Shown here: piece after piece, positions 1 to 5,828 of the stretch
How positions within the stretch are numbered: the first letter of the stretch is position 1
Layout: every line of letters starts with the position of its first letter
Virus record (IMG/VR): IMGVR_UViG_3300027816_000391
Span: 1 to 24,448 of that record
DNA: 24,448 nucleotides
Strand: one strand, 5' to 3'
From: a virus
The notes under the pieces: model-generated
Database searches by the model: none
Told to the model about the DNA's origin: nothing
What the model saw: only the letters and a program-made list of their open reading frames with translations
Program-made: the position numbers and the translations under genes

Positions 1-41
1 CGCGTCTACCGCCAGCCATTGACCACAACGGAGAGCACAAC

Positions 42-308
42 GTGAGCGACTACCAACAGCAAGACCTACGCGGCAGCCTGTTCAAAAACGACCGCAAGCG
101 CGAGGGCAAGCAAGACCCCGACTACACTGGCAGCGCGCTGATCGGCAGCGTCGAGTACTTCGTCGACGCCTGGATCAACGAAAGCAAGCAGACCGGCCGC
201 AAGTACCTCTCGCTGAAGTTCAAGGCCAAGGATCGCCAGCCGGCCAGCAAACCGGCCACGGCGCCCGCTGCGGCTCCCGAAGACTTCAACGACGACATCC
301 CGTTCTGA
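42..308 (+). CDS. Small phage protein with SSB-like acidic C-terminal tail
   Basis: This 88-residue protein begins at GTG 42, with a GGAGAG Shine-Dalgarno-like sequence just upstream. The N-terminal half (about residues 9-62) has the pattern G-x-LFKN-DR-K, DYTGS, then alternating hydrophobic residues ending in YLSLKFKAK. This matches a small conserved phage family that I know only as hypothetical, probably a single beta-barrel-like domain. Residues 66-80 are a Pro/Ala linker. The last residues, DDIPF, copy the acidic tip that bacterial single-stranded DNA-binding proteins use to recruit repair and replication partners. A role at ssDNA or in contacting host SSB-binding proteins is an inference. 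The stop codon overlaps the next ATG (TGATG). The frame is open to the left window edge, so a longer form starting upstream cannot be fully excluded. Confidence 0.75.
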   Translation: MSDYQQQDLRGSLFKNDRKREGKQDPDYTGSALIGSVEYFVDAWINESKQTGRKYLSLKFKAKDRQPASKPATAPAAAPEDFNDDIPF

Positions 309-451
309 TGCGCGGGTTTTTCAGGCCGATCGAGTTTCTCATCGGCATCACCAGTGCGGTCGCGATCATCCTCGGCGCCGGGGCAATCCTCGGCGCGTTC
401 ATCGGCTCGATCGCTGCCGCAGCGCATCTCGTGTACGGATGGCTGACGTGA
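308..451 (+). CDS. Small putative membrane protein (47 aa)
   Basis: The ATG at 308 overlaps the upstream stop (TGATG), and the reading frame runs 47 codons to TGA 449-451. The peptide opens with a short basic-aromatic stretch (MRGFFRP). From about residue 9 to 42 it is almost wholly hydrophobic and rich in Ile, Ala and Gly, enough for one long or two short membrane spans. No family is recognised. Support for it being real is the translational overlap with the upstream gene, the filling of an otherwise empty gap, and the membrane-like composition. It could be an early host-takeover or holin-like peptide, but nothing in the sequence decides this. Confidence 0.55.
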   Translation: MRGFFRPIEFLIGITSAVAIILGAGAILGAFIGSIAAAAHLVYGWLT

Positions 452-777
452 TCATGGGCGTGCGATCGGCGGCCGAGGAGGTGCTTGAGATCCAGCTCAA
501 GGCGGCAAACCTGATCGGGTTCGTCCGCGAGCATCGGTTCCACCCGGTCAGGAAATGGCGCTTCGACTTCGCGCACCTCGGCCACAAGCTCGCCGTCGAG
601 ATCGAGGGCTTCGCACCCGGCGGAAAAGCCGGGCGGCACCAGAGAATCGGCGGCTTCACGGCAGACGCGGAGAAGTACGCCGAGGCAGCGATCCTCGGCT
701 GGCGGCTGATTCGCGTGACGACGCGCCAGGTGAGGTCGGGCGAGGCGCTGAAATGGATCGAGAGGGCGATGCAATGA
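439..777 (+). CDS. PD-(D/E)XK-like endonuclease, phage type
   Basis: A 112-residue protein resembling small phage nucleases of the restriction-endonuclease fold. After an N-terminal helix (about residues 9-27) there is a basic-aromatic strand RKWRFDFA with Asp43, then LAVEIEG with Glu54 and Glu56, which fit the D...E-x-E metal site of this fold. A GRH motif follows, then a helix with EKY and a terminal strand GWRLIRVT, the usual end of the core. Such proteins are thought to nick or resolve branched phage DNA; the exact substrate is unknown. ATG 439 overlaps the upstream gene by 13 nt. ATG 454 (residue 6) is an alternative start without overlap. Neither has a strong ribosome site. The stop overlaps the next ATG (ATGA). 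Confidence 0.7.
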   Translation: MADVIMGVRSAAEEVLEIQLKAANLIGFVREHRFHPVRKWRFDFAHLGHKLAVEIEGFAPGGKAGRHQRIGGFTADAEKYAEAAILGWRLIRVTTRQVRSGEALKWIERAMQ

Positions 778-947
778 CAACCGAGACGGAGTTCGGCCGC
801 TACACGCAGGCCGAGGTCGACGAGATCGTCGAGCGCGAGATCAAGCGCGAGGTCGAGCTCGAGCGAGAGCAGCTCGCGAAGCTGACGCTAGTGCTGGTCA
901 CCCTGGCCTATGCCGTCGGCGTCGCGTGCGGAGGTCTGGTGCTGTGA
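774..947 (+). CDS. Small C-tail-anchored membrane protein (57 aa)
   Basis: ATG 774 overlaps the stop of the nuclease gene (ATGA). The first 40 residues are highly charged and probably helical: a run with EVDEIVEREIKREVELEREQ reads as a coiled coil. Residues about 40-57 (from LTLVLVTLAY to GGLVL) are a single hydrophobic span ending at the stop codon. The layout is a cytoplasmic helix with a C-terminal membrane anchor. No family is recognised and I assign no function. The overlaps at both ends and the clear amphipathic-then-hydrophobic design support a real gene. Confidence 0.65.
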   Translation: MTTETEFGRYTQAEVDEIVEREIKREVELEREQLAKLTLVLVTLAYAVGVACGGLVL

Positions 948-1162
948 CTTGGGTCGTAGCGGCGCAGGTGAACGGCGAGAGGATCTACTGGCGAGGGTTT
1001 AGCGCAGTGGGCGAGCTCAAGACGACGGCCTACTGGTCCGAGGCGCAGAAGTTCGCCACGCCGCGCGAGGCCTACCGAGCGTGCGAAACGCACGACCAGC
1101 TCGCGCGCTCGGATGAATGGCGGGTCGTCAAGATTCACGCACGAAGCGAGAGGACGAGCTAA
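944..1162 (+). CDS. Hypothetical phage protein (72 aa)
   Basis: GTG 944 overlaps the previous stop (GTGA), and the gene ends in a TAATG junction with the next one. An in-frame ATG at 926 would lengthen it by six residues but deepen the overlap; I prefer 944 because GTGA/ATGA junctions are the rule here. The protein looks like a small alpha/beta domain: TWVVAAQVNG, then YWRGF, a helix-like region with WSEAQKFATPREAYRAC, and a final strand EWRVVKIHAR. The pattern of a strand pair followed by a helix reminds me of small phage proteins that read like single-domain adaptors, but I do not recognise the family. Confidence 0.6.
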   Translation: MTWVVAAQVNGERIYWRGFSAVGELKTTAYWSEAQKFATPREAYRACETHDQLARSDEWRVVKIHARSERTS

Positions 1163-1527
1163 TGGCCGCACAACTCGACGCAGACCTGGCACCGACCGAT
1201 CAGCTCCTCGATGCCTGGGCCCGCGATGGCCGGCAAGGGCAGGGCGGCGGTATGCACCCGCTCGAGGTCATGCGACTGATGCACGAGGGGCAGGTGCTCG
1301 GGGCCGAGAAACTCTCGACCGACGAGATCCTGATTCTGGTCGACAAGACCTACCTCGCGAGTCCGCCGCGGACGAAGGCGCTGATCGACGTCTGGTACAA
1401 GTCGCCCGCGCCGGTGACGGTCAAGGCGAAGCGGCTCGGAATCTCGCGATCGGCGCTCTACACGCAGTGGCGCGCGGTGCTCTGGTACGTCCGCGGCGCA
1501 CTGCGCGCAGGCGGTCTCGCAATTTGA
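1162..1527 (+). CDS. HTH protein, candidate late-gene regulator / antiterminator-like
   Basis: This 121-residue protein starts at ATG 1162, overlapping the upstream stop (TAATG); a longer in-frame version from ATG 1117 would overlap that gene by 46 nt. Residues about 66-112 read PPRTKALIDVWY, then VTVKAKRLGISRSALY with the A-x3-G-I/V-S spacing of a helix-turn-helix, then TQWRAVLWYV as a following helix. The arrangement (acidic, loosely ordered first half, then a sigma region 4-like HTH) is that of small phage regulators often annotated Q-like antiterminators. Position supports this: it is last in the early-type cluster and sits directly before a repeat-rich control region, a terminator and the structural genes. 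The regulator assignment is an inference; the HTH is seen in the sequence. Confidence 0.55.
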   Translation: MAAQLDADLAPTDQLLDAWARDGRQGQGGGMHPLEVMRLMHEGQVLGAEKLSTDEILILVDKTYLASPPRTKALIDVWYKSPAPVTVKAKRLGISRSALYTQWRAVLWYVRGALRAGGLAI

Positions 1528-1541
1528 CTGCAATTCGGACG

Positions 1542-1596
1542 TAGACATTCTGGATGTCTAGACATAAATTCCCGCCATTCTGGCGGACGTGCCGCC
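1542..1596. promoter_or_regulatory. Paired repeat array, candidate operator or late-control region
   Basis: Two arrays lie in the gap between the HTH gene and the first structural gene. In the first, TAGACAT (1542-1548), a 5-nt spacer TCTGG and ATGTCTA (1554-1560) form a perfect inverted repeat. The second arm is part of the 12-bp palindrome ATGTCTAGACAT (1554-1565), so there are three half-sites. In the second, CCGCC (1572-1576), ATTCT, GGCGG (1582-1586), ACGTG, CCGCC (1592-1596) again gives three half-sites with 5-nt spacers. Both contain CATTCTGG, at 1546 and 1576, exactly 30 bp apart. Protein binding or RNA hairpins are both possible. I see no convincing -35/-10 pair, although TTGACT at 1524-1529 is a possible -35. 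Confidence 0.5.
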
Positions 1597-1609
1597 AACG
1601 TAATCAGAG

Positions 1610-1636
1610 GCCCGCATCTTGCGGGCTTTTTCGTTT
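1610..1636 (+). terminator. Rho-independent terminator upstream of the structural genes
   Basis: GCCCGC (1610-1615), loop ATCTT, GCGGGC (1621-1626), followed by TTTTTCGTTTT. This is a compact perfect 6-bp G/C stem with a T-rich tail on the + strand. It ends transcription coming from the HTH gene side or acts as the barrier that an antiterminator must overcome. The first structural gene begins 12 nt after it, with GAGG (1639-1642) as ribosome site. Confidence 0.8.
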
Positions 1637-1647
1637 TCGAGGTCTGC

Positions 1648-2055
1648 ATGGCAATCCAGCTCTCCACGACAGTACGCAACGCGCGGCTCGACGCGATCGA
1701 GACCGCGATCGGCGCGAGCGCCGTGCTCAAGATCCGCACGGGCGCGGCTCCCGCGAACTGCGGCACGGCCGACTCGGGCACCGTGCTCGCCACGGTCAAC
1801 CTGCCCTCCGACTGGATGGCAGCCGCCTCTGGCGGCTCGAAGGCGCTCTCCGGCTCGTGGGTGGACTCGAGCGCCGATAACACCGGCACCGCCGCGCACT
1901 TCCGCCTGTACGCCTCCGACGGCACGACCTGCCACCTGCAGGGCACCGTCACGCTCACGGCGGGCGGCGGCGACATGACCGTCGACTCGACGAGCTTCAC
2001 GGCCGGGCAGCAGTTCACGGTGACCGGCTTCACCCTGACCGACGCCAACAGCTGA
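1648..2055 (+). CDS. Conserved phage structural-type protein (135 aa)
   Basis: The first gene after the terminator. It belongs to a family often seen in phages of proteobacteria: it opens with MAIQLSTTVRNARLDAIE, a short N-terminal helix, and then a beta-rich body with KIRTGAAPANC, LPSDWMAAASGG and a C-terminal GGGDMTVD region ending in FTLTDANS. Low Lys, high Thr/Ser/Gly/Ala and no charged patches fit a virion surface or fibre-associated protein. The precise role is unknown; capsid decoration and fibre components are both possible. The sequence shows only the fold type and the company it keeps: five more structural-type genes follow without gaps. Confidence 0.7.
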   Translation: MAIQLSTTVRNARLDAIETAIGASAVLKIRTGAAPANCGTADSGTVLATVNLPSDWMAAASGGSKALSGSWVDSSADNTGTAAHFRLYASDGTTCHLQGTVTLTAGGGDMTVDSTSFTAGQQFTVTGFTLTDANS

Positions 2056-2056
2056 G

Positions 2057-2479
2057 ATGGCCGACAACCTCGGATATACGCCGGGAGCGGGCGCGGAGGT
2101 CGCGACCGACGACATCGGCGGCAAGCATCACCAGCGCATCAAGCTCGTCCTGGGCGCCGACGGCGTCTCGGACGGCGACGTCTCAAGCGCGAATCCGATG
2201 CCGGTGCGTGACGTCAATCACGACGACCTGGTGTTTTTGTTTCAGCGGATGCTCGCGTTTCTCGGCGCACCGCTCGGCTACGACAAGTCGCTGCAGCGCG
2301 GTCGCGTTTCGGCCGTTGTGGAGTCGGGCACCGTGACGACCGTCACTACCGTCACGACGGTGACGACCTGCGCGACGGTTACCAACTTGTCGACGATCGA
2401 CACGATGCAGGGGCGACTGCTCGTCAACGGGCAAAACGTCAGCGCATGGCACGCGTGCGTTCGCAGCCGGATCACTTGA
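2057..2479 (+). CDS. Conserved phage structural-type protein with Thr-Val repeat (140 aa)
   Basis: This gene starts one nucleotide after the previous stop. The N-terminal part (about 1-55) carries GYTPGAGAEVATDDIGG and LVLGADGVSDGDV, features of a family widespread among phages and usually linked to fibre or capsid-surface modules. A short helix (residues 57-70) follows. Residues 96-108 are a run of Val-Thr-Thr repeats from a tandem DNA tract. The C-terminus ends NGQNVSAWHACVRSRIT, a conserved tail-end motif of the family. Function is not established. Position within an unbroken row of structural-type genes supports a virion part. Confidence 0.7.
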   Translation: MADNLGYTPGAGAEVATDDIGGKHHQRIKLVLGADGVSDGDVSSANPMPVRDVNHDDLVFLFQRMLAFLGAPLGYDKSLQRGRVSAVVESGTVTTVTTVTTVTTCATVTNLSTIDTMQGRLLVNGQNVSAWHACVRSRIT

Positions 2480-2487
2480 GGTAGGAC

Positions 2488-4101
2488 ATGGCGAACACGT
2501 TCAAAAAGGTCATCGACCGGCTCATGTGGGCGCAGGTCGCACCGGCTCCCAACGCGCACGCTGCGGCTGCCTGCCTCGCGTCCGATATGCGCTCTGACCT
2601 TTCGCGCAATCCGTTCGTGTATCAGCTCGCGAGCAACACGGTCCTCAACCGGTACAACATCGTCACGAAGGGCTGGTCGTTTGTGCAGTCGCCGGCGCTG
2701 GCCGGTACTTTCGGCGCAGGCGCCGCGATGGCTTTCGCGCCTTCGCTCGGCCTGGTCGGCACGATCGCCGCAGGCGCGACGACGACTTCGGTCGTGCTCT
2801 CGACTGCGCTGCCGACGGCCGTGGGCCTGAATATGCTCGCCAATCGCGGCGGGTCGGGCGAGTACGGCTTTAAGCTGCGCATCATCGACACGACGGCCGG
2901 CAAGACCGCCGAGCGGTACATCACCGGCAACACCGCCGGCACGACGCCGACGATCACTGTGCAGAGCTCGTTCGGCTTCACGCCTTCGACGGGCGCGCGC
3001 TACGAAATCATCGCCGGCCGCGTGTTCATGCTCGGCGCCGGTACGCTGGCCTCGAACATTTGGCGCTCGTTTGAGGTGGCCTCGAACACGCTCTCGAGCG
3101 GCCTCTCGACGACGAACCTGCCTGCGACGATCGGAACCGACACCTCGATCATGGTGCTCGATGAGCAATACACGCCGTTTGACTGTTCGCCTGGCGATGG
3201 CGTGGTGAAAGGCAGTTACAACTACGACAGCGGCGTCGTCTCGCGCTATGCGCTCGCAGCGACCGCGTCGGGCGCCTCAACGATTACCGGCCAGGCCACA
3301 GGCGGCGACGCAGTAGTCGCAGCGAACGAATACCGCAATTTTCAGATCCGCATCGTCGAGGACGCCACGACGCCGGGTTCGGTCGGCCAGCGCCGCATCA
3401 TCGCCTCGCACACTGCGGGCGCTTCGCCCGTCTACACGCTCGGCACGGCCTGGACGACGCAGCCGTCGAGCTCGGCGAAGTACGTCATCGAATTGCCGAA
3501 CCTGATGCTCGTGCGTTCGTCGGCGACGACGACCGTCTACACGTACAACTACGGCGACGCGACCGTCAACAACGGCACGAACAGCATCGCCTCGGGCGCC
3601 TGGTCGACGACCTACTTCGGCGCGGCACCTGCCGCGAACGCGTCGGGCGGTATGTGGGCGCCGTCCTGGGGTATTCAGCCTGATGCTGGCCGCAATGCGC
3701 GCCACTCGTTCTGCTACTTCTTCCGCGGTGGCGCGACGACGCTCGACGTGCTCGACATCGCGGCGACCATCACTGGGACATGGACTGGCGCGATCACTTA
3801 CGACGGCAGCGTCGCGCTCACGGTCGGAACGTGCGGCACCTATTCGCCGTTCGAGAACGAGGGCCGGATGTTCTACATGAACATCTACGCGGCGTCGGCC
3901 GTGAGCCAAATGTACCGATTCGACGTACAGAATCGCGTCCTCTCACCGTTCACGCCGACGGATTTCCTGCAGGCCGGCACGGCCGCCCTCGGGCAGCGCA
4001 TGGCGGCATACGCCGCGATCGACGGAAATGACACCTACGACGTCGTGCTTCTGCAGTCGCACCTCTCGACGGTCTCGCAAGAAATGGTGGTCCTCGTATG
4101 A
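2488..4101 (+). CDS. Large putative virion protein, fibre/capsid-surface module (537 aa)
   Basis: A 537-residue, beta-rich, Thr/Ser/Gly/Ala-rich protein with an AGGTAGGAC-type ribosome site. The N-terminal 60 residues (MANTFKKVIDRLMW, then a helix and NPFVYQLASNTVLNRYNIVTKGW) form a conserved opening that I associate with a phage structural protein family lacking a firm function. A hydrophobic Gly/Ala region (about 70-125) contains AGATTTSVVLSTALP. From about residue 125 there are two similar blocks ending in ITGNTAGTTPT and IASHTAGASP, suggesting an internal duplication. The rest reads as beta strands. It is too long for a decoration protein and has no enzyme motif; a fibre, spike or surface-lattice protein is the best guess. 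Confidence 0.65.
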   Translation: MANTFKKVIDRLMWAQVAPAPNAHAAAACLASDMRSDLSRNPFVYQLASNTVLNRYNIVTKGWSFVQSPALAGTFGAGAAMAFAPSLGLVGTIAAGATTTSVVLSTALPTAVGLNMLANRGGSGEYGFKLRIIDTTAGKTAERYITGNTAGTTPTITVQSSFGFTPSTGARYEIIAGRVFMLGAGTLASNIWRSFEVASNTLSSGLSTTNLPATIGTDTSIMVLDEQYTPFDCSPGDGVVKGSYNYDSGVVSRYALAATASGASTITGQATGGDAVVAANEYRNFQIRIVEDATTPGSVGQRRIIASHTAGASPVYTLGTAWTTQPSSSAKYVIELPNLMLVRSSATTTVYTYNYGDATVNNGTNSIASGAWSTTYFGAAPAANASGGMWAPSWGIQPDAGRNARHSFCYFFRGGATTLDVLDIAATITGTWTGAITYDGSVALTVGTCGTYSPFENEGRMFYMNIYAASAVSQMYRFDVQNRVLSPFTPTDFLQAGTAALGQRMAAYAAIDGNDTYDVVLLQSHLSTVSQEMVVLV

Positions 4102-4262
4102 CCGTGCAGGAACTGATCGACGTCGCTAAAGCGCGACTCGGCTATCTTGCCAAGCAGCGCGAGACCGCCGTGCGCCTCGGTGACAGCAATCAGATCGCCT
4201 CGATCGACGCCGAAATCGCCGAGACGCAGGAGACGCTGACAAAGCTCCTGACCTTGGAGTAG
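4098..4262 (+). CDS. Small helical phage protein (54 aa)
   Basis: ATG 4098 overlaps the previous stop (ATGA) and the frame ends at TAG 4260-4262. The whole peptide is predicted helical with heptad-like spacing: ELIDVAKARLGYLAKQRETAV, then QIASIDAEIAETQETLTKLL. This two-helix coiled-coil signature is typical of a small protein commonly found among phage structural genes. Its role is unknown; assembly scaffold or trimerisation partner for neighbouring fibre proteins would fit. It has no cysteine and no membrane segment. Confidence 0.7.
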   Translation: MTVQELIDVAKARLGYLAKQRETAVRLGDSNQIASIDAEIAETQETLTKLLTLE

Positions 4263-4266
4263 TCCG

Positions 4267-5007
4267 ATGCTTCTCTCGCTACTTTCCCCGTCGGGGATAA
4301 GCGGCGGCATCGGAGTCGTCGACGTAACGCTCGGCGCGGTTACGCTCTCGGCGAGCGGCGAGCTCGTCACGACCGGCGTCAACGGGTCGCTCGATGCGAC
4401 GCTCGGCGCGGTTACGCTTTCGTCCGCGTCGCAGCTGCGGATCGCAGGATCGAGTGCAATCGCGCTCGATGCGCTGACGGTCTCGAGCTCGGGCGCGGTA
4501 CGGATCGCGGGCACGCTCGCGAAGACGCTCGACGCGGTGACGCTCGTCTCGACGGGCGAACTGACGAGCGGGATCTCCGGCACGCTCTCGGCCACGCTCG
4601 GAACGCTCACCTCGAGCGCCGATGGTCGCCTCGCGCTGCGGGCTACGCTCTCCGCTGGGCTCGGCACGCTTACGGGCGCATCGACCGCTCGGCTCGAGAT
4701 CGCAGGCAATCTCGCCGGCGCGCTTGGAACACTGACCGCAGGATCGGCCGCCACGCTGCCGATCGTCGGCACGCTTGCACGCGAGCTCGATGCGCTTACC
4801 GCCTCGGCTACCGCGCGGCTCGACCTGAACGGGAACCTGGTCGCCACGCTCGGGCCGCTTACGCTCGACGCCGAAGCGCTCGCGATTCCATACGAGTCGC
4901 CGGTATATCGGCAGGTGTCCATACGCGGACAAATTTCGACGGTTAGCGTCGCCAAAAATAAGGGCGGCACGGTTCGTGCGGGCAGCAGATCGACAACGGT
5001 GCACTGA
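4267..5007 (+). CDS. Repeat protein with ~21-residue beta repeats (246 aa)
   Basis: After a 20-residue leader (MLLSLLSPSGISGG...), residues about 20-205 consist of nine imperfect units of 21-24 residues of the form (T/D)LGALTLSSxGxLxIAGTLxx. A non-repetitive 40-residue tail with YESPVYRQVSIRG and a basic end (VRAGSRSTTVH) follows. Such regular hydrophobic-Gly-Thr spacing suggests a beta-solenoid or extended fibre shaft. Similar repeat proteins occur in phages in the same place, between small structural genes and the terminase. Repeat number is likely to vary between relatives. The stop overlaps the next ATG (TGATG). The shaft role is inferred from repeat form and context. Confidence 0.7.
   Translation: MLLSLLSPSGISGGIGVVDVTLGAVTLSASGELVTTGVNGSLDATLGAVTLSSASQLRIAGSSAIALDALTVSSSGAVRIAGTLAKTLDAVTLVSTGELTSGISGTLSATLGTLTSSADGRLALRATLSAGLGTLTGASTARLEIAGNLAGALGTLTAGSAATLPIVGTLARELDALTASATARLDLNGNLVATLGPLTLDAEALAIPYESPVYRQVSIRGQISTVSVAKNKGGTVRAGSRSTTVH
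4324..4878 (+). repeat. Tandem coding repeats, 63-72 nt unit
   Basis: Nine degenerate copies of a unit whose most constant part reads ACGCTCGGCGCGGTTACGCT or a close variant; near-identical copies occur at about 4327 and 4399. Units are 63-72 nt, always a multiple of three. They diverge at the DNA level more than at the protein level, so they look like old duplications kept for structure. Confidence 0.65.
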
Positions 5008-5267
5008 TGATTATCCACCTCGACTCGGCCGATTCCGCGAACGTCTCGATCAACTGGACGGACCTCGGCAATGCGACGGTCGCATCCGTTTCGTATACGC
5101 CGATCTCCGGGCTGACGCTCACCCCGCAAGGCGTGACCGGCTCCGTCTCGACGGTGCGGATCTCCGGCATGACGCACGGGCAGATCTACGCGCTCGAAGC
5201 GACGGCCACGCTCTCAACGGGCGAGACGCTGAATCGAAACGTCTCGATCCGCGCCTTCAACGGCTGA
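5007..5267 (+). CDS. Putative fibre-tail adaptor-like protein, Ig-like beta domain (86 aa)
   Basis: A single beta-sandwich-like domain. LDSADSANVSINWTDLG is followed by ATVASVSYTPISGLTLTP, VSTVRISGMTHGQIYALEATAT and ETLNRNVSIRAF. The order (short acidic start, INW strand, a T/S-rich 'sYTPisGLtl' strand, then an 'xiSGmthG' turn and a final strand) resembles the small phage fibre-tail adaptor family. That family would connect a fibre to its attachment point. The match is by pattern, not alignment, so it is moderate. It directly follows the repeat protein, with stop and start overlapping, which fits a partnership. Confidence 0.6.
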   Translation: MIIHLDSADSANVSINWTDLGNATVASVSYTPISGLTLTPQGVTGSVSTVRISGMTHGQIYALEATATLSTGETLNRNVSIRAFNG

Positions 5268-5269
5268 CG

Positions 5270-5659
5270 GTGCCGTTCGCGCCACCGAAACCGTGTAGCG
5301 CGCCAGGCTGCAAGGAGCTTGTGCCGCGCGGTCGATGGCGCTGCGAACAGCACGAAAAAGTCGCAGAGAAAACGCGCCAGGCTAGGGCGGGGACTGCGGC
5401 CGAACGTGGCTACGATCATTCATGGCGGCGGCGTCGGGCGGCCCACCTCGCGGCCGAGCCGCTCTGCAGACTCTGCAAGGCGAACGGACGACTCGTCGTC
5501 GCATCGGTCGCGGATCACATCGTTCCGCACCGAGGCGATCGGGCGCTATTCATGGGCGAGCTGCAGAGCTTGTGCGTTCACTGTCACTCGAGCGTGAAGC
5601 AGCGCGAAGAAGCGGCAGCACTCCGAAACGAACCGAGCGAAGCAACCGCGCGCACGTAG
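5270..5659 (+). CDS. HNH endonuclease, packaging-associated
   Basis: This begins at GTG 5270, 2 nt after the upstream stop, and gives 129 residues. A first zinc-knuckle-like part has Cys9, Cys14, Cys25 and His28. The second has Cys66-x2-Cys69 and Cys102-x2-Cys105, framing the beta-beta-alpha metal core: Asp82-His83, His87 and His106. This is the classic small HNH protein found beside terminase genes in HK97-type phages, where it helps terminase cut at cos. The residue where the motif's Asn normally sits (N-L/W-Q before SLC) reads Glu97-Leu-Gln, an unusual change. The gene directly precedes the non-coding region and the small terminase, as in other cos phages. Confidence 0.88.
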   Translation: MPFAPPKPCSAPGCKELVPRGRWRCEQHEKVAEKTRQARAGTAAERGYDHSWRRRRAAHLAAEPLCRLCKANGRLVVASVADHIVPHRGDRALFMGELQSLCVHCHSSVKQREEAAALRNEPSEATART

Positions 5660-5828
5660 CAACGCGCAGAGGCCGACGCGCGCACACGCACGCGGACGCC
5701 GACGCAACCCGAGGGACCGCAGCGACAAAGTCGCGCGAGGGGGAGGGCGGGTCGTATCCCTGGGGATACACGATATAGACCGGCCGGGTGCCCGAAATTA
5801 GGCACGGTCAAGATCAGGAAATGGGTTT
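5660..5828. other. Dyad-rich non-coding region, candidate cos packaging site
   Basis: A 169-nt gap between the HNH gene and the small terminase gene with no plausible coding sequence. It holds three hairpin-forming elements: GCGAC-AAA-GTCGC (5722-5734), GTATCCC-TG-GGGATAC (5754-5769) and GTGCC-8 nt-GGCAC (5788-5805). Between the first two lies a purine-rich run, GAGGGGGAGGGCGGG (5737-5751). There is no T-tract, so this is not an intrinsic terminator. Position between HNH and terminase is where cos lies in many Gram-negative siphophages. The exact nick positions and overhang cannot be told from sequence alone. Confidence 0.55.

Noticed and set aside
1-45. Tail end of an upstream gene at the left edge
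   Set aside because: Frame 1 ends at TGA 43-45 in a GTGA overlap with the gene at 42, and frame 2 ends at TGA 20-22. Both are possible ends of an upstream gene and the visible part is too short to choose, so no feature is listed.
1572-1596. CCGCC/GGCGG repeats as a CRISPR-like array
   Set aside because: Units of 5 bp with 5-bp spacers are far too short for CRISPR, and no cas genes are present; better seen as operator or hairpin.
4035-5177. Long minus-strand frame of 380 codons
   Set aside because: It is a shadow of the GC-rich repeat gene on the + strand: Ser/Ala/Val low-complexity translation, no ribosome site, and opposite to all other genes.
5660-5828. tRNA or small RNA gene in the gap before the terminase
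   Set aside because: The hairpins do not fit a cloverleaf, there is no CCA end or T-loop sequence, and there is no T-tract for an sRNA terminator.
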